From CAYYYA01 sp964487895 (GTDB lineage: Bacteria; Patescibacteriota; Patescibacteriia; UBA1558; 2-01-FULL-52-15): DNA of 64,000 nt. The position numbers and the translations under genes are program-made. The first letter of the stretch is position 1. Each line of letters begins with the position of its first letter. Positions 41,167 to 49,983 of the stretch are shown here, piece after piece. The stretch is from NCBI GenBank assembly GCA_964487895.1, contig CAZASM010000001.1, forward strand, positions 15,218 through 79,217, given 5' to 3'. The notes below the pieces were generated by a model. The model was not told where the DNA came from. It worked only from the letters and a program-made list of their open reading frames with translations, and ran no database searches.

Positions 41167-42150
41167 TTACTGTCCTTTACTACGACAAATTTGTAATGCA
41201 GCATGGAGATGGTCGATATTGGCTATAGTACATGGACGAGGTGTGTGAGGAGGATTATCTCCGGGTATCTCACACCAACTACGATCTAAACCAGCTTTCT
41301 GCACTGCTTCAAACAATATAGGATAATACTGTGCTTTCAAAGTCGGTGATAAGTTTTTTTCAAAAGCAAGATCAGCAGCGCAAGACACAGGAGGGTGTTC
41401 ACGATCAAAATTCTCACAATAAAAACGCACTCCGCCATAATGGTCCGATGTAGCCGCGTGTTCACACCCTGCAGACATTACACCATTAGTCCTAGTACAA
41501 CCTCCAGAAAAAATAGCGTCTTGAGTGATGCTTGTTATTCTGACTGCGGGAAAATTTTCTTTGAGACCCAAAATAGCATCCAAACTATCTAAACTTGCCG
41601 CCAATTGAGGCGTTAAAGTACTTAACTGCGCCATGTTAATATTGCCGATGGTCAAAACCTTTCTACTACTACCAAGAAGATCTAAAGCTGCAGCGTCGTA
41701 TCCATTACAAGCTTTACTAGCTCCAGGTGTGTAATTTACTGTAGCCGATGGCGGTAACTCAATATTCACCTTATCAATATCCAACGTCTGTAAATCAACC
41801 AGATTTTTATTTATCTGGGCAAAAAGTAGATATGATGTCAAAGCTAAGATTAGACCAAAGATGGCAGCGGAAATAGTAGATTTAGCTTCAGAGATTTTAC
41901 TAGCGTTACCAGTGGCTAGCAGCCACTGAAAACCGCCGAACATAATCATTACTACTGCCAGCACGATAGCTCCTTGGACAAAAAAAGTGTATAAGGATGA
42001 AATGTAACAAGCTAAAAAGCCTCCATCAGGTGTGATCGTACCATTTGCACCACATTGGGCAATATCTAAACCAACTGAAGATTTAAAAGGAATTTGCTGA
42101 ATCTCTTCAGCATAAACTGTAGTAATAAGATAAGAGAAAAGATGATTCAT
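41167..42150 (-). CDS. T4SS pilin (VirB2/TrbC-like) with long C-terminal domain, paralog A
   Basis: The 327-residue protein has a signal peptide ending near VYAEE and two membrane helices (GAIVLAVVMIMFGGFQWLLAT and STISAAIFGLILALTSYLLFA) typical of T4SS pilins of the CPR. After ELPPS comes an unrelated hydrophilic domain of about 190 residues with SDHYGG and DHLHAAL motifs and several cysteines. The His motifs recall M15 peptidases, but the metal-binding Asp is not present, so enzymatic activity is doubtful. The membrane part is nucleotide-identical to paralog B where visible. Confidence 0.78.
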   Translation of the reverse strand: MNHLFSYLITTVYAEEIQQIPFKSSVGLDIAQCGANGTITPDGGFLACYISSLYTFFVQGAIVLAVVMIMFGGFQWLLATGNASKISEAKSTISAAIFGLILALTSYLLFAQINKNLVDLQTLDIDKVNIELPPSATVNYTPGASKACNGYDAAALDLLGSSRKVLTIGNINMAQLSTLTPQLAASLDSLDAILGLKENFPAVRITSITQDAIFSGGCTRTNGVMSAGCEHAATSDHYGGVRFYCENFDREHPPVSCAADLAFEKNLSPTLKAQYYPILFEAVQKAGLDRSWCEIPGDNPPHTPRPCTIANIDHLHAALQICRSKGQ

Positions 42151-42155
42151 AAGAC
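41747..42155. repeat. Perfect repeat unit shared with the gapped paralog
   Basis: Both ends of this 409-bp segment match, over exactly 55 nt each, the sequences on the two sides of the N gap (42546-42600 and 42701-42755). The identity stops abruptly at each outer edge. The middle of the second copy is hidden by the gap. Confidence 0.8.
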
Positions 42156-42199
42156 AAAAGCTAAATCGATTATTTTATTTACTCTAAGATCGTACATCT

Positions 42200-42750
42200 T
42201 CATTGTACACTATCCCAATCTTTACCATTAGTAATACAAGCTTGATGATCTACTTTTACCCAACCAGTGTGTGGGGCGCAAGCCAGATTACAATCTGCCT
42301 GCGCCGCTAAAGCGTATTCCCAATGAGTTCCAGAGGCATCAAAGGTCCGACAACATTCAACATGGGCAAATCTTTGAAAATCAAGCTTTAAAGCGTTATA
42401 TTCTTGTTGGGTTAAAGGACAACGATTAGCTAAAACTGCACATTTATTGTTTGTTGTGTCCCACTCACAAGCATAAGTACTGTTATTACAAGTAGCAGCA
42501 GAAGTCAAAGATTCACATTCTTGTTTTAATAAAGCATCAAAACCTGATGGCGGTAACTCAATATTCACCTTATCAATATCCAACGTCTGTAAATCAACCA
42601 NNNNNNNNNNNNNNNNNNNNNNNNNNNNNNNNNNNNNNNNNNNNNNNNNNNNNNNNNNNNNNNNNNNNNNNNNNNNNNNNNNNNNNNNNNNNNNNNNNNN
42701 ATCTCTTCAGCATAAACTGTAGTAATAAGATAAGAGAAAAGATGATTCAT
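42200..42750 (-). CDS. T4SS pilin paralog B, interrupted by assembly gap
   Basis: The N-terminus MNHLFSYLITTVYAEE and the segment DIDKVNIELPPSG are identical to paralog A. The 100-N gap replaces the membrane part and breaks the frame. If the missing piece has the same length as in paralog A (299 nt) the gene becomes exactly 750 nt, i.e. 249 residues plus stop. The C-terminal domain differs from paralog A: about 110 residues, Cys-rich (CESLTSAATCNNSTYACEW ... VECCRTF). Its ATG overlaps the stop of the DsbA-like gene (ATGA). Confidence 0.75.
42601..42700. other. Assembly gap (100 N)
   Basis: A run of 100 undetermined bases lies in paralog B. The round length indicates a placeholder. Comparison with paralog A predicts 299 missing bases. 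Confidence 0.95.
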
Positions 42751-43379
42751 AAGACTAATGAAGTATCGATCAATTGACGCCATTGCGATAACGGAATGTC
42801 TTCAGCCACGCGTACTTTACTATTAATCTCAAAGTATGGGATAGAAGGGATACCAGCAGTAGTCGCATCAGCTATGTCCTGTTCAATGAGCGATAAGGTG
42901 CTCCGGTCATTTAGACACTGGGAAAATAAAGTTTTGTCTAAACGTAAACTGTCTGCGATAGATAGCCAAATGGTCGGATCATCGATAAGCTTACTCTGCT
43001 GGCTAAAGAGTTCATCATGATACTGCCAAAACTTACCCTGTTGTTGGGCACAACGCGCTGCTAAGCTTGCTGTCCTAGCAGTATCTGTATCTAAAGGTAA
43101 ATCTTTACGAATTATCCGCAACGTATCGCCATAAACTGCGCGTAACTGATCCATCGTCAGAGCAGTTGAGCGACAAGCTGCACAGGTGAAGCTACTGAAA
43201 TATACTACTGTAACTTTCGCTCCCGACTTACCAACGCTAGGGTCCTCTGCTCTAATAGGTATAACAGTAAAAGCTTCCCGACGGGCGCGAGGATCAAGCT
43301 GACCATATTTCAGAATAAAAAAACTTGCTACAAATGCTAGGCATAACAACGCTAATAAACTAAATCCTACTATCTTCAT
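42747..43379 (-). CDS. DsbA-like thioredoxin in the T4SS operon
   Basis: The 210-residue protein has an N-terminal membrane helix (GFSLLALLCLAFVASFFIL) and a DsbA/thioredoxin_4 domain with active site CAAC (FTCAACRST) and cis-Pro loop SIPYFEI. It is the third DsbA-like protein in the window. Translational overlap with a Cys-rich T4SS pilin gene suggests that it folds this pilin or other Cys-rich T4SS parts. Confidence 0.88.
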   Translation of the reverse strand: MKIVGFSLLALLCLAFVASFFILKYGQLDPRARREAFTVIPIRAEDPSVGKSGAKVTVVYFSSFTCAACRSTALTMDQLRAVYGDTLRIIRKDLPLDTDTARTASLAARCAQQQGKFWQYHDELFSQQSKLIDDPTIWLSIADSLRLDKTLFSQCLNDRSTLSLIEQDIADATTAGIPSIPYFEINSKVRVAEDIPLSQWRQLIDTSLVL

Positions 43380-43388
43380 GTTAAGGTA

Positions 43389-44612
43389 TTATTTCAAACG
43401 AATACTATGCAAAGATCCAGTCACGCTATCAACGAAATACAGCACCGATTGATCGGCTGACAAAGAAACCGACTGAGCAGAATAGCTAGATTGTGTACCC
43501 ACAGGCAAAGCTAATGGCACTTTGTTGCCAGATGTCAGGTCAATGCGATAAAAAACATCCGGCACGCCTTTAGCTAAATCAGGATATAAGCCAGCTCCTT
43601 CAGGTAGCTCAATAGGGACAGCACAGTAGATAGAGGTCTCTGTCGTATCAAAGGCACACTTATCAGCCCAGGTGTTCAGTTGCAAATTCGTCTGACTGTA
43701 GCCAATATTGCCCGTCGAACCTTCCGTTAGCCAAAGGCGAGGTTGATAGCCGTCAACGGCGCTAGCAGTGCTATAGAGTAGATAAGAACCACCAGGAGAC
43801 CAGTCACCTTTGAACTTCAAGCCGTCAACGTTGAAAGATTTAAATTGCTCTTGGTTACGACCGATAGGTAAAACTTCCTGACCGTCAGTACCTGTAGCTT
43901 TGCGATACATCGCGACTATCTGACTGTCTGGCGAGATACCGACGCTAACATTTAATTTCTGATCACCAACAGGCTCAACTATTTTCAGATCACCACCATC
44001 ACTAGTGCCGGTCATCAGCCAAGTAGCATCAGGTTTGCCACCATTCCAAATTGCCGAATAAGATCCACCATTAGTATCGAGAGCAAATTTTTCTAACTCT
44101 TTTGGCAGACTTACTTGTTTGCCTTTATTAAAATCATAAAGAATATTAGAACCATCAGGGTATTCTAAAATGGCGATTGATTTATTCGCTGCCCATGTGA
44201 CATTGGAAACATTATAAAATTTCTCAGAGCCCAAAGTAGTGACCACACCATCGGAGTTAATCGTCTGAAAACTGGATAGCTCAGGATTATAAAAAGTTAA
44301 GCCACTAGCCGTAGGCGCAGCATACTCAGCTTGGACCTGATCATAGTCAGTCACTGCTGTCTGACCACCTTGAGCGATTTCGTCTATTTTGTTCGTATCA
44401 TCAAACTGCGGCAAGCCAATGATGGTACTAGTACTAATATTACGGTCGATATTACCGTTATTAATATTTGGTAAATTACCATTATTATTGTTGTTTATCA
44501 CTTCCTCTGGCGGAGTCACCAGACTAGAATAAATAATTACAACCAGAGCCCAAGCAATTAACAAAACAATAACGATAAAACCTATAATTAATAATATTCT
44601 CTTTCTTTCCAT
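43389..44612 (-). CDS. Membrane-anchored beta-propeller-like protein
   Basis: The 407-residue protein has an N-terminal helix (ILLIIGFIVIVLLIAWALVVIIY), an Asn-rich linker (NNNNNGNLPNINNGN) and a repeat domain of WD40/PD40-like strands (SIAILEYPDGSNILYDFN, SYLLYSTASAVDGYQPRLWLTEG, SVLYFVDSVTGSLHSI). No catalytic residues are recognisable. Conserved position inside the T4SS operon suggests a scaffold on the outer face of the channel. No named family can be assigned. Confidence 0.6.
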   Translation of the reverse strand: MERKRILLIIGFIVIVLLIAWALVVIIYSSLVTPPEEVINNNNNGNLPNINNGNIDRNISTSTIIGLPQFDDTNKIDEIAQGGQTAVTDYDQVQAEYAAPTASGLTFYNPELSSFQTINSDGVVTTLGSEKFYNVSNVTWAANKSIAILEYPDGSNILYDFNKGKQVSLPKELEKFALDTNGGSYSAIWNGGKPDATWLMTGTSDGGDLKIVEPVGDQKLNVSVGISPDSQIVAMYRKATGTDGQEVLPIGRNQEQFKSFNVDGLKFKGDWSPGGSYLLYSTASAVDGYQPRLWLTEGSTGNIGYSQTNLQLNTWADKCAFDTTETSIYCAVPIELPEGAGLYPDLAKGVPDVFYRIDLTSGNKVPLALPVGTQSSYSAQSVSLSADQSVLYFVDSVTGSLHSIRLK

Positions 44613-44617
44613 ATAAT

Positions 44618-45106
44618 TTATTTACAAGTAAAAACTTGACAACCAAGATCTTTAAAAAAACCAAATACTTTATCCAAAGCCAACTGAGCCAAAATAGCCG
44701 GATTGGTAAGAACTAACAAAGCTAGGGCCACACAGATAACTATGAACAGTAGCCCATCAGCACCAAACATCACCCAACGTTCCACTTTGCTCACCTTCTG
44801 CCAGATACCAGGCCACTCCAAACCCATCAAATTAGCCGTCAGATAACGAAAGGTCGTCTCTATAACCCACCAAATAAAGGTCAAAGGGTTCAAAGCGGTC
44901 ATCATCCGCATCATTCGAATAGCTTCATCCGTTTCTTTCATTGTAACAGGAATACCAGCTGCAGCGCCTGATGCTAGCTGGGTGGCTTGTTGCTTCGCGT
45001 CGAGACGAGCCCGTGTTTGACGCCGATCAAACTCCACTTTTCTGCTTTCTTCACTGTCATCAGTAGTATCCAGACCCATGGCTGGCATTTGTAATACTTG
45101 AGCCAT
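44618..45106 (-). CDS. Small T4SS-operon membrane protein
   Basis: The 162-residue protein has a charged N-terminal helix (EESRKVEFDRRQTRARLDAKQQATQ), a membrane-associated central part (ALNPLTFIWWVIETTFRYLTANLMG) and a C-terminal membrane helix (FIVICVALALLVL) with a short CQVFTC tail. The start at 45106 (MAQVLQMP) is preferred because it lies just behind the preceding stop with a purine-rich site. Function unknown; the operon suggests a T4SS component. Confidence 0.55.
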   Translation of the reverse strand: MAQVLQMPAMGLDTTDDSEESRKVEFDRRQTRARLDAKQQATQLASGAAAGIPVTMKETDEAIRMMRMMTALNPLTFIWWVIETTFRYLTANLMGLEWPGIWQKVSKVERWVMFGADGLLFIVICVALALLVLTNPAILAQLALDKVFGFFKDLGCQVFTCK

Positions 45107-45107
45107 C

Positions 45108-45665
45108 TTATTTCCACTCCGCCCGGTCAACCAACCACTGGTCTCCCGACTTGATTAAAGATAAGACAATATCTTGATAGTAGGTCTTCGTTTGTAAATC
45201 AGCTTGACGTTCACTACGTTGAGCTTTGACCTTCAGCTCAGCCTCTGTCGCTGACTGCGACACTACTGAGATGCTAACGACTCGAGTCTCAATACCACTG
45301 TAGTCTGCCGTAACAGCTGTATTCGCGGTGAGATTCAAACGATCTTGAAAAGACTTGGTCAGCATTGACCAAACATCTCTCAGATTTTGTTTCTTACTTT
45401 GATTAGAGAAGCTACCATAACGCTCCACAAAAATACGACTAACTACTGATAGCTCAGCTCCTGTTGGCGCTACAACAGTTGTTTCATCTGGCACAGTAGT
45501 AGCATTGTTATTTGTCGGTACTACCTCCTGCGTTTTCAACACTACTGTAGCTGGGGCACGATGTGTCCACCACCAAAAAAATATCACCAGAGCAATAATG
45601 AGAACTAATCCGCTGATTAGCGCCAAACGAACTTTCGGGCGTGAAAAAAAGTTATCCTGCGGCAT
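45108..45665 (-). CDS. VirB8-like membrane protein candidate
   Basis: The 185-residue protein has a short tail, one membrane helix (LALISGLVLIIALVIFFWWW), a flexible linker and an NTF2-like alpha+beta domain (FVERYGSFSNQSKKQNLRDVWSMLTKSFQDRL ... YYQDIVLSLIKSGDQWLVDRAEW). This layout is that of VirB8/TcpC-type T4SS scaffold proteins. It overlaps the virB4 gene by 14 nt. The assignment is by architecture and position, not by a diagnostic motif. Confidence 0.6.
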   Translation of the reverse strand: MPQDNFFSRPKVRLALISGLVLIIALVIFFWWWTHRAPATVVLKTQEVVPTNNNATTVPDETTVVAPTGAELSVVSRIFVERYGSFSNQSKKQNLRDVWSMLTKSFQDRLNLTANTAVTADYSGIETRVVSISVVSQSATEAELKVKAQRSERQADLQTKTYYQDIVLSLIKSGDQWLVDRAEWK

Positions 45666-47550
45666 TTATTTGAGCATTAGTTTTTTCTGCGAAATCACGT
45701 TTAGCTTGTTCTATTTCTAATAGTTGCTTTGGATCAGAGGTAATCAATTGATCCTCAGTATAAGAAGCCATGATTTTGATAGCTGCATGCTTGGCGCCAG
45801 CAAAAAATATTCCCTCTCCCACAGCGCTCTCTAATAATAAATATTTCTCGCCTTCAGTTAATAAAAAGGTTTTTTGAATATTATTAATGGCCGCTGGGGA
45901 TTGTTTCAATAATAACTGCATCGAGGAATTCGTCACGATGGCTTGACCATAAGGTGATAGCAAAAAGTCGTTAACATCTTGAGTAATAGTAGTAATACCG
46001 AGGTAATACTTACGACAACGTTTGACCAAAGCGTAAATAAACTTCGCACTATCTTCGTGTTGCATCAGCCACCAAGCTTCATCAATAATCAATATGCGTT
46101 TCTTGACTGATGAACGAACGATGTTCCAAATATAATTAATCACTGTGTAAATAGCGATTGGTCGCAACTCATCTTCCAGATCACGCACGCTGAAAACTAC
46201 TAATTGGTTATCAGTATTAACGTTGGTTGGATTATTAAATAGTCCAGCAAAAGTACCTTGGGTGTATTTCTTGATACGCAAGGCAATATCTTCTCCACCG
46301 ACCATACCTAATAAAACCTCTTCAAAATCAGACATTAGCGGCATACTAGCTCGACCCCAATCAGAGCCAGCGTTAATATCTTTCTTGGCGTAAGTCTCTA
46401 ATAAAGCTCGATCAACAATCGAATCTTCTTCATTAGTTAGGTCTCCAACCATCAGCCGCACCAAACCTTTCAGAGTAATAACGGCACTGCGCAAAATATC
46501 TTCTGGTCGAGCATCTCCGACTTTCCGTGGCAGGTCAAAAGGATTTAATTTACTTTCTGAATTCAGAGACAAATTGATATAGGCTCCACCGACCGAGTCA
46601 GACAAATGTTGATATTCTTTCTCCGGATCGATAATAATGATTTCCATACCCAACATCATACTGCGCAGAACTTCTAATTTGACTGCATAACTTTTGCCTG
46701 CGCCAGATGTCGCGAAGACAACCGAGTTGGCATTTTGTAAACTAAAACGATCAAAGAGAATTAAACTATTATTATGGCGATTAATACCATACATGATACC
46801 GTTATCTGATGTCAGCTCGGAAGAAACGAAGGGGAAAGAAGCGGCGGCCGGTGAACTACTCATATTAGCAGCGACAAAAATCTCATCGTTGCCCAAAGGT
46901 AAAGTTGAGTTGAAACCTTGTTCTGATTGGTAGAAAGCGCGACGTGACATGACCAAATGTGCACCTAATAAATTCTCAATTTTATCTGAAGCAGAATCTA
47001 AGCCTTCCTTATTCTCAGCATAGACTGTGATATACAGGGCGTACTGAAAGAAGCGCTCTGTTCCTTGACTGAGACTATCACGTAAACTTTCGATGTCATT
47101 CAAAGCTGTCTCTTGTACTGGGTCACGTGGTGAGCCTTTCTCACGATCAGAGATAATCTGCGACTCAATAACACCGACTTTTTTCTTCAACTGTTTCAAA
47201 ACAGCTGTACTATCAATGGGATAAAAAAACATCGCAATATCTAGTGGCAAACTGTAGTTGATAATCGGCGCAAACCAACTGATAGTGACGTAACGCGGAT
47301 AAGCGATAACAAAGATAGTTCTGGCATAGAGTGGTCCCAGTTGGACAGAGCTAACATCAACTTTGAAGGAAGCCGGGGCTATGAGATCACGGATACTGAC
47401 GACACCTTCACGAAAGACCTTTTCCGCTTCCAGGACGGTGATATCTTCTTCTGTCGACTCACGCAACTGTTGTTCTTGTTGCGCCAAACCAACGCGCTGA
47501 GCTTCATCGTTTTGGGGAAATTTATTAGTAACTTGTTGAGGTTTAAACAT
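45652..47550 (-). CDS. virB4: VirB4-like T4SS ATPase
   Basis: The 632-residue protein is a VirB4/TraC ATPase: an N-terminal TraC-like domain (about 50-230) and a HerA/FtsK-type ATPase with Walker A ATSGAGKSYAVK, Walker B RILIIDEAWWLMQ and the downstream TITQDVNDFL motif. It would energise assembly and substrate transfer of the type IV secretion channel. It stands directly after the separate TraC-like domain protein and PrgI, the usual order in Gram-positive-type systems. Confidence 0.92.
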   Translation of the reverse strand: MFKPQQVTNKFPQNDEAQRVGLAQQEQQLRESTEEDITVLEAEKVFREGVVSIRDLIAPASFKVDVSSVQLGPLYARTIFVIAYPRYVTISWFAPIINYSLPLDIAMFFYPIDSTAVLKQLKKKVGVIESQIISDREKGSPRDPVQETALNDIESLRDSLSQGTERFFQYALYITVYAENKEGLDSASDKIENLLGAHLVMSRRAFYQSEQGFNSTLPLGNDEIFVAANMSSSPAAASFPFVSSELTSDNGIMYGINRHNNSLILFDRFSLQNANSVVFATSGAGKSYAVKLEVLRSMMLGMEIIIIDPEKEYQHLSDSVGGAYINLSLNSESKLNPFDLPRKVGDARPEDILRSAVITLKGLVRLMVGDLTNEEDSIVDRALLETYAKKDINAGSDWGRASMPLMSDFEEVLLGMVGGEDIALRIKKYTQGTFAGLFNNPTNVNTDNQLVVFSVRDLEDELRPIAIYTVINYIWNIVRSSVKKRILIIDEAWWLMQHEDSAKFIYALVKRCRKYYLGITTITQDVNDFLLSPYGQAIVTNSSMQLLLKQSPAAINNIQKTFLLTEGEKYLLLESAVGEGIFFAGAKHAAIKIMASYTEDQLITSDPKQLLEIEQAKRDFAEKTNAQINAAG

Positions 47551-47551
47551 C

Positions 47552-48238
47552 TTAGTCGATAGCTAAATTATTGACATCTTCTAATGGCTGGCTCTGATAC
47601 ATAGTTGGGTTATAACTATTGTAGTAAAGTTCAATCAAAGCTTGAGTATTCAAGCGTTCAACTTGTAATCCCATACTACTTAAACCAGAAGAAATATAGA
47701 TCGATCGCTTAGTTAATTCGCGTGAATATTTTTCAAATTTTTCTTTGCCAATGACGACTTTGCGTGCGGCCGTGAAAACATCTAGTAGTCTCTCTGAATA
47801 TTTACGTCTTTGATCATTGATGGGATTATAATTCACAATCACGAAAAAACGTTTACTCATAATACTTTCTAACTCTAATAACTCTGAGACAAAGTTGCGA
47901 TAGTCTGCTGTCTGCATACGTAACAGTTCGTTAGTGTGTTCGCGCTCGGTTTTTTTCAGACGCTCGAGATAGTCATCAATATTTAATGGTCGAGATTGAA
48001 TAACAATCTGTAAGGGGAACGTCAGTGAATTTAAAAAAGTAACATAGGCTCCGACCATAGAAGCCTGTTCATCTTCTGATTTCAAATCAAAGTTGATTGA
48101 AGAAACAATTAATACTGATCGAATAGTACCATCACGCATCAAAACAACATCTTCTTTGATCTCAGCAATATCTAAATATTTTTGGGCTGATGGTAGATGG
48201 CGGTTAGGTTTCTGATGCTCTGGTTTAGACTTTGCCAT
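47552..48238 (-). CDS. TraC-like domain protein (separate VirB4 N-terminal module)
   Basis: The 228-residue protein has no ATPase motif. It matches the N-terminal module of long VirB4/TraC-type proteins: YLDIAEIKEDVVLMRDGTIRSVLIVSSINFDLKSEDEQ and SLTFPLQIVIQSRPLNID. It starts at 48238 (or 48247) and overlaps the PrgI gene; virB4 follows after 1 nt. It may bind VirB4 as a detached domain that links it to PrgI/VirB3 at the membrane. Confidence 0.8.
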   Translation of the reverse strand: MAKSKPEHQKPNRHLPSAQKYLDIAEIKEDVVLMRDGTIRSVLIVSSINFDLKSEDEQASMVGAYVTFLNSLTFPLQIVIQSRPLNIDDYLERLKKTEREHTNELLRMQTADYRNFVSELLELESIMSKRFFVIVNYNPINDQRRKYSERLLDVFTAARKVVIGKEKFEKYSRELTKRSIYISSGLSSMGLQVERLNTQALIELYYNSYNPTMYQSQPLEDVNNLAID

Positions 48239-48683
48239 ATGGTGCATTATGAATAAAATTAGCTTCCTGCTCGCCTTTGTAGATACCACCAGTATCAACA
48301 ATAAGAGCCAACTCCGAAAGTTTCGTAGCGTTTAAATGCTGTTTGGGAATAAAAACTTCTTGGGCCGAACCTTTATCATCTTTAGCCTTAACTTCTAATA
48401 GTAATTCCTTCTGCCAGACACGTAAACCTGGTTTGCGCAAGCGAGAAATGTAATTAAGAATAAAAATATGAAAGGGCGAGCCATTAATCTTCACGAAGGC
48501 TAATGTACCACCAACAATCAACAAAAAACCTGCTTGCAATAAAAAGAGATTGAATTCTGATAGTCGAAAAGATAAGAACACTAATAAACCAGTAACAATA
48601 ATAATTAGAAACTGTCTCGTGGTAATAACTCCAATAATCTTGTCTTCAATATCGATAAATTGTGGCACAACAAATTTACGCAT
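48225..48683 (-). CDS. PrgI family T4SS protein (VirB3-like)
   Basis: The 152-residue protein has the PrgI opening KFVVPQFIDIEDKIIGVITTRQFL and two closely spaced membrane helices (FLIIIVTGLLVFLSFRL, LLQAGFLLIVGGTLAFV), followed by the GSPFHIFILNYISRLRKP segment. PrgI proteins are the VirB3 equivalent in Gram-positive conjugation systems. It follows the 48687-49919 gene by 3 nt and overlaps the TraC-like gene by 14 nt. Confidence 0.9.
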   Translation of the reverse strand: MRKFVVPQFIDIEDKIIGVITTRQFLIIIVTGLLVFLSFRLSEFNLFLLQAGFLLIVGGTLAFVKINGSPFHIFILNYISRLRKPGLRVWQKELLLEVKAKDDKGSAQEVFIPKQHLNATKLSELALIVDTGGIYKGEQEANFIHNAPYGKV

Positions 48684-48686
48684 GGT

Positions 48687-49919
48687 TTAAAAACGCAGAT
48701 GTTTATTTAAATCGGTGACAGCTTCAAACTCGTCCAAAGACAAAGTCGACTGTCCGCTCGCTTGCAGAGCGCTAATAGCTTGATTAATATCCATGCCATG
48801 CTCCAAACTTTGATTACCAATAGCCAGATAGTGCTGATAAACTTCATTTTTACGCCAGCCGTCGATGCCCTGAGCTCGTCGCAATAATGATTCCTTACCC
48901 AGATTGATAATACGTTGCAAAATCTTAGCCACTCGCATCCGAGGATCAGGATCAAGCGTACGGAAATCTTGCAGTGACATCGTTGCTAGTTCGTCCACTT
49001 TGCCCACAACCCGCGCCCCTGGACGTTTCACTTTGGGTAGTTGCTCAACCATAGCGCTGACATCAGAGATTGGTCTGCTCACTTTCGGTAAATCGGTTTC
49101 AACATTACGCATGCTAATAGGTGTCGGTTGAACCGGACTGATTGGAGGCTCAAGCACAGCTGGCTCTGGTACTACTATTGGCACCTCAGGTGCTACTTCT
49201 ACTTTAGGCTGTATCACCTCTGGCTTAGTTATCGGCACCGACACTACTGGTGTAACTAGAGGCACATCCGGCAAACCAATCTCGACTTGAGGCTGATCTA
49301 TAACCCTCTCAGTTGAAGCCGTATTTTGTCCACGTTCACCACCTGCCTCTACCACCACACCATCAACGCTTTCGATTTTCTCTTTCAAACTACGAGCGAT
49401 TAACATAATCCGATCTGCTACAGCAGGGTCTAAACCATAACCAGCACTACTGGTATCTGATAGCAAGGCCCGCATCAAGACAAAACTCCGTGCCTGACGG
49501 AAAAAAGACAGTAATGATTTGACGAAACGAGCATATTGCTCAGGAGAAAATTTTAGTTCGTTTTTCTCTACTAACTTCTCCGCTATCTTTTCAACACTAT
49601 ATTTCTTGCGCTCATTAGCCGACAGGTAATTAGTGATTTTTTCTATTTCTAGAGCAATATCCTGGCGATCATCAGGGTGAAAATGAAAATCAGCTCTAGC
49701 AGCAGGATCAACTGACGCCTGTGGGGCTGGTAAAAAATGTTCATCAGGCGGAACAGCAACCGGTAGAGCGGAACTCGGCAGAGAGCTAACAGTAGGGGTT
49801 GTAATTGTTGCTGGAGAATTATTAGCAGAGCTCAAAACACCGTCTTGTAAGACTTTAAACTGACCATCAAGATCTTTAACTAACAAATTTGTGTCCAAAG
49901 ATGTTTGCGAACTACTCAT
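48687..49919 (-). CDS. Unknown cytoplasmic protein opening the T4SS operon
   Basis: The 410-residue protein has no membrane helix or known catalytic motif. An N-terminal Ser/Pro-rich region is followed by a helical segment (DDRQDIALEIEKITNYLSANERKKYSVEKIAEKLVEK), a Val/Pro-rich linker with repeated PxVxxP words (about 220-300) and a C-terminal helical domain (MRVAKILQRIINLGKESLLRRAQGIDGWRKNEVYQHYL). It is the first gene of the operon and could be a cytoplasmic adaptor of the secretion system; this is inference from position. Confidence 0.55.
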   Translation of the reverse strand: MSSSQTSLDTNLLVKDLDGQFKVLQDGVLSSANNSPATITTPTVSSLPSSALPVAVPPDEHFLPAPQASVDPAARADFHFHPDDRQDIALEIEKITNYLSANERKKYSVEKIAEKLVEKNELKFSPEQYARFVKSLLSFFRQARSFVLMRALLSDTSSAGYGLDPAVADRIMLIARSLKEKIESVDGVVVEAGGERGQNTASTERVIDQPQVEIGLPDVPLVTPVVSVPITKPEVIQPKVEVAPEVPIVVPEPAVLEPPISPVQPTPISMRNVETDLPKVSRPISDVSAMVEQLPKVKRPGARVVGKVDELATMSLQDFRTLDPDPRMRVAKILQRIINLGKESLLRRAQGIDGWRKNEVYQHYLAIGNQSLEHGMDINQAISALQASGQSTLSLDEFEAVTDLNKHLRF

Positions 49920-49949
49920 AGAACAAAAAGCGAGTAAATTAACTAGTTA

Positions 49950-49978
49950 TTAACAAATAATTTCTACTAAATTATAAC
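49950..49978 (+). promoter_or_regulatory. Candidate plus-strand promoter of a small RNA
   Basis: TTAACA (49950-49955), 17-bp spacer and TATAAC (49973-49978) lie 6-7 nt before the first hairpin of the candidate RNA at 49984. The same DNA holds a minus-strand extended -10 (TGTTATAAT, 49979-49971) that could drive the T4SS operon, so the two readings compete. Confidence 0.45.
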
Positions 49979-49979
49979 A
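49971..49979 (-). promoter_or_regulatory. Extended -10 promoter of the T4SS operon
   Basis: The minus strand reads TGTTATAAT about 50 nt before the ATG at 49919. A weak -35 (TTGGCG, 18-bp spacer) falls in the TGGCGCT hairpin. Confidence 0.55.
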
Positions 49980-49983
49980 TAAA

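Noticed and set aside
41167..42150. M15-type peptidase domain in the T4SS pilin paralog A
   Set aside because: SDHYGG and DHLHAAL recall the metal motifs, but the Asp ligand position carries Tyr and spacing is unclear. Kept only as a note.
42547..42783. Open frames running through the N gap on both strands
   Set aside because: They exist only because unknown bases do not create stops. The 100-N placeholder has the wrong length for the true frame.
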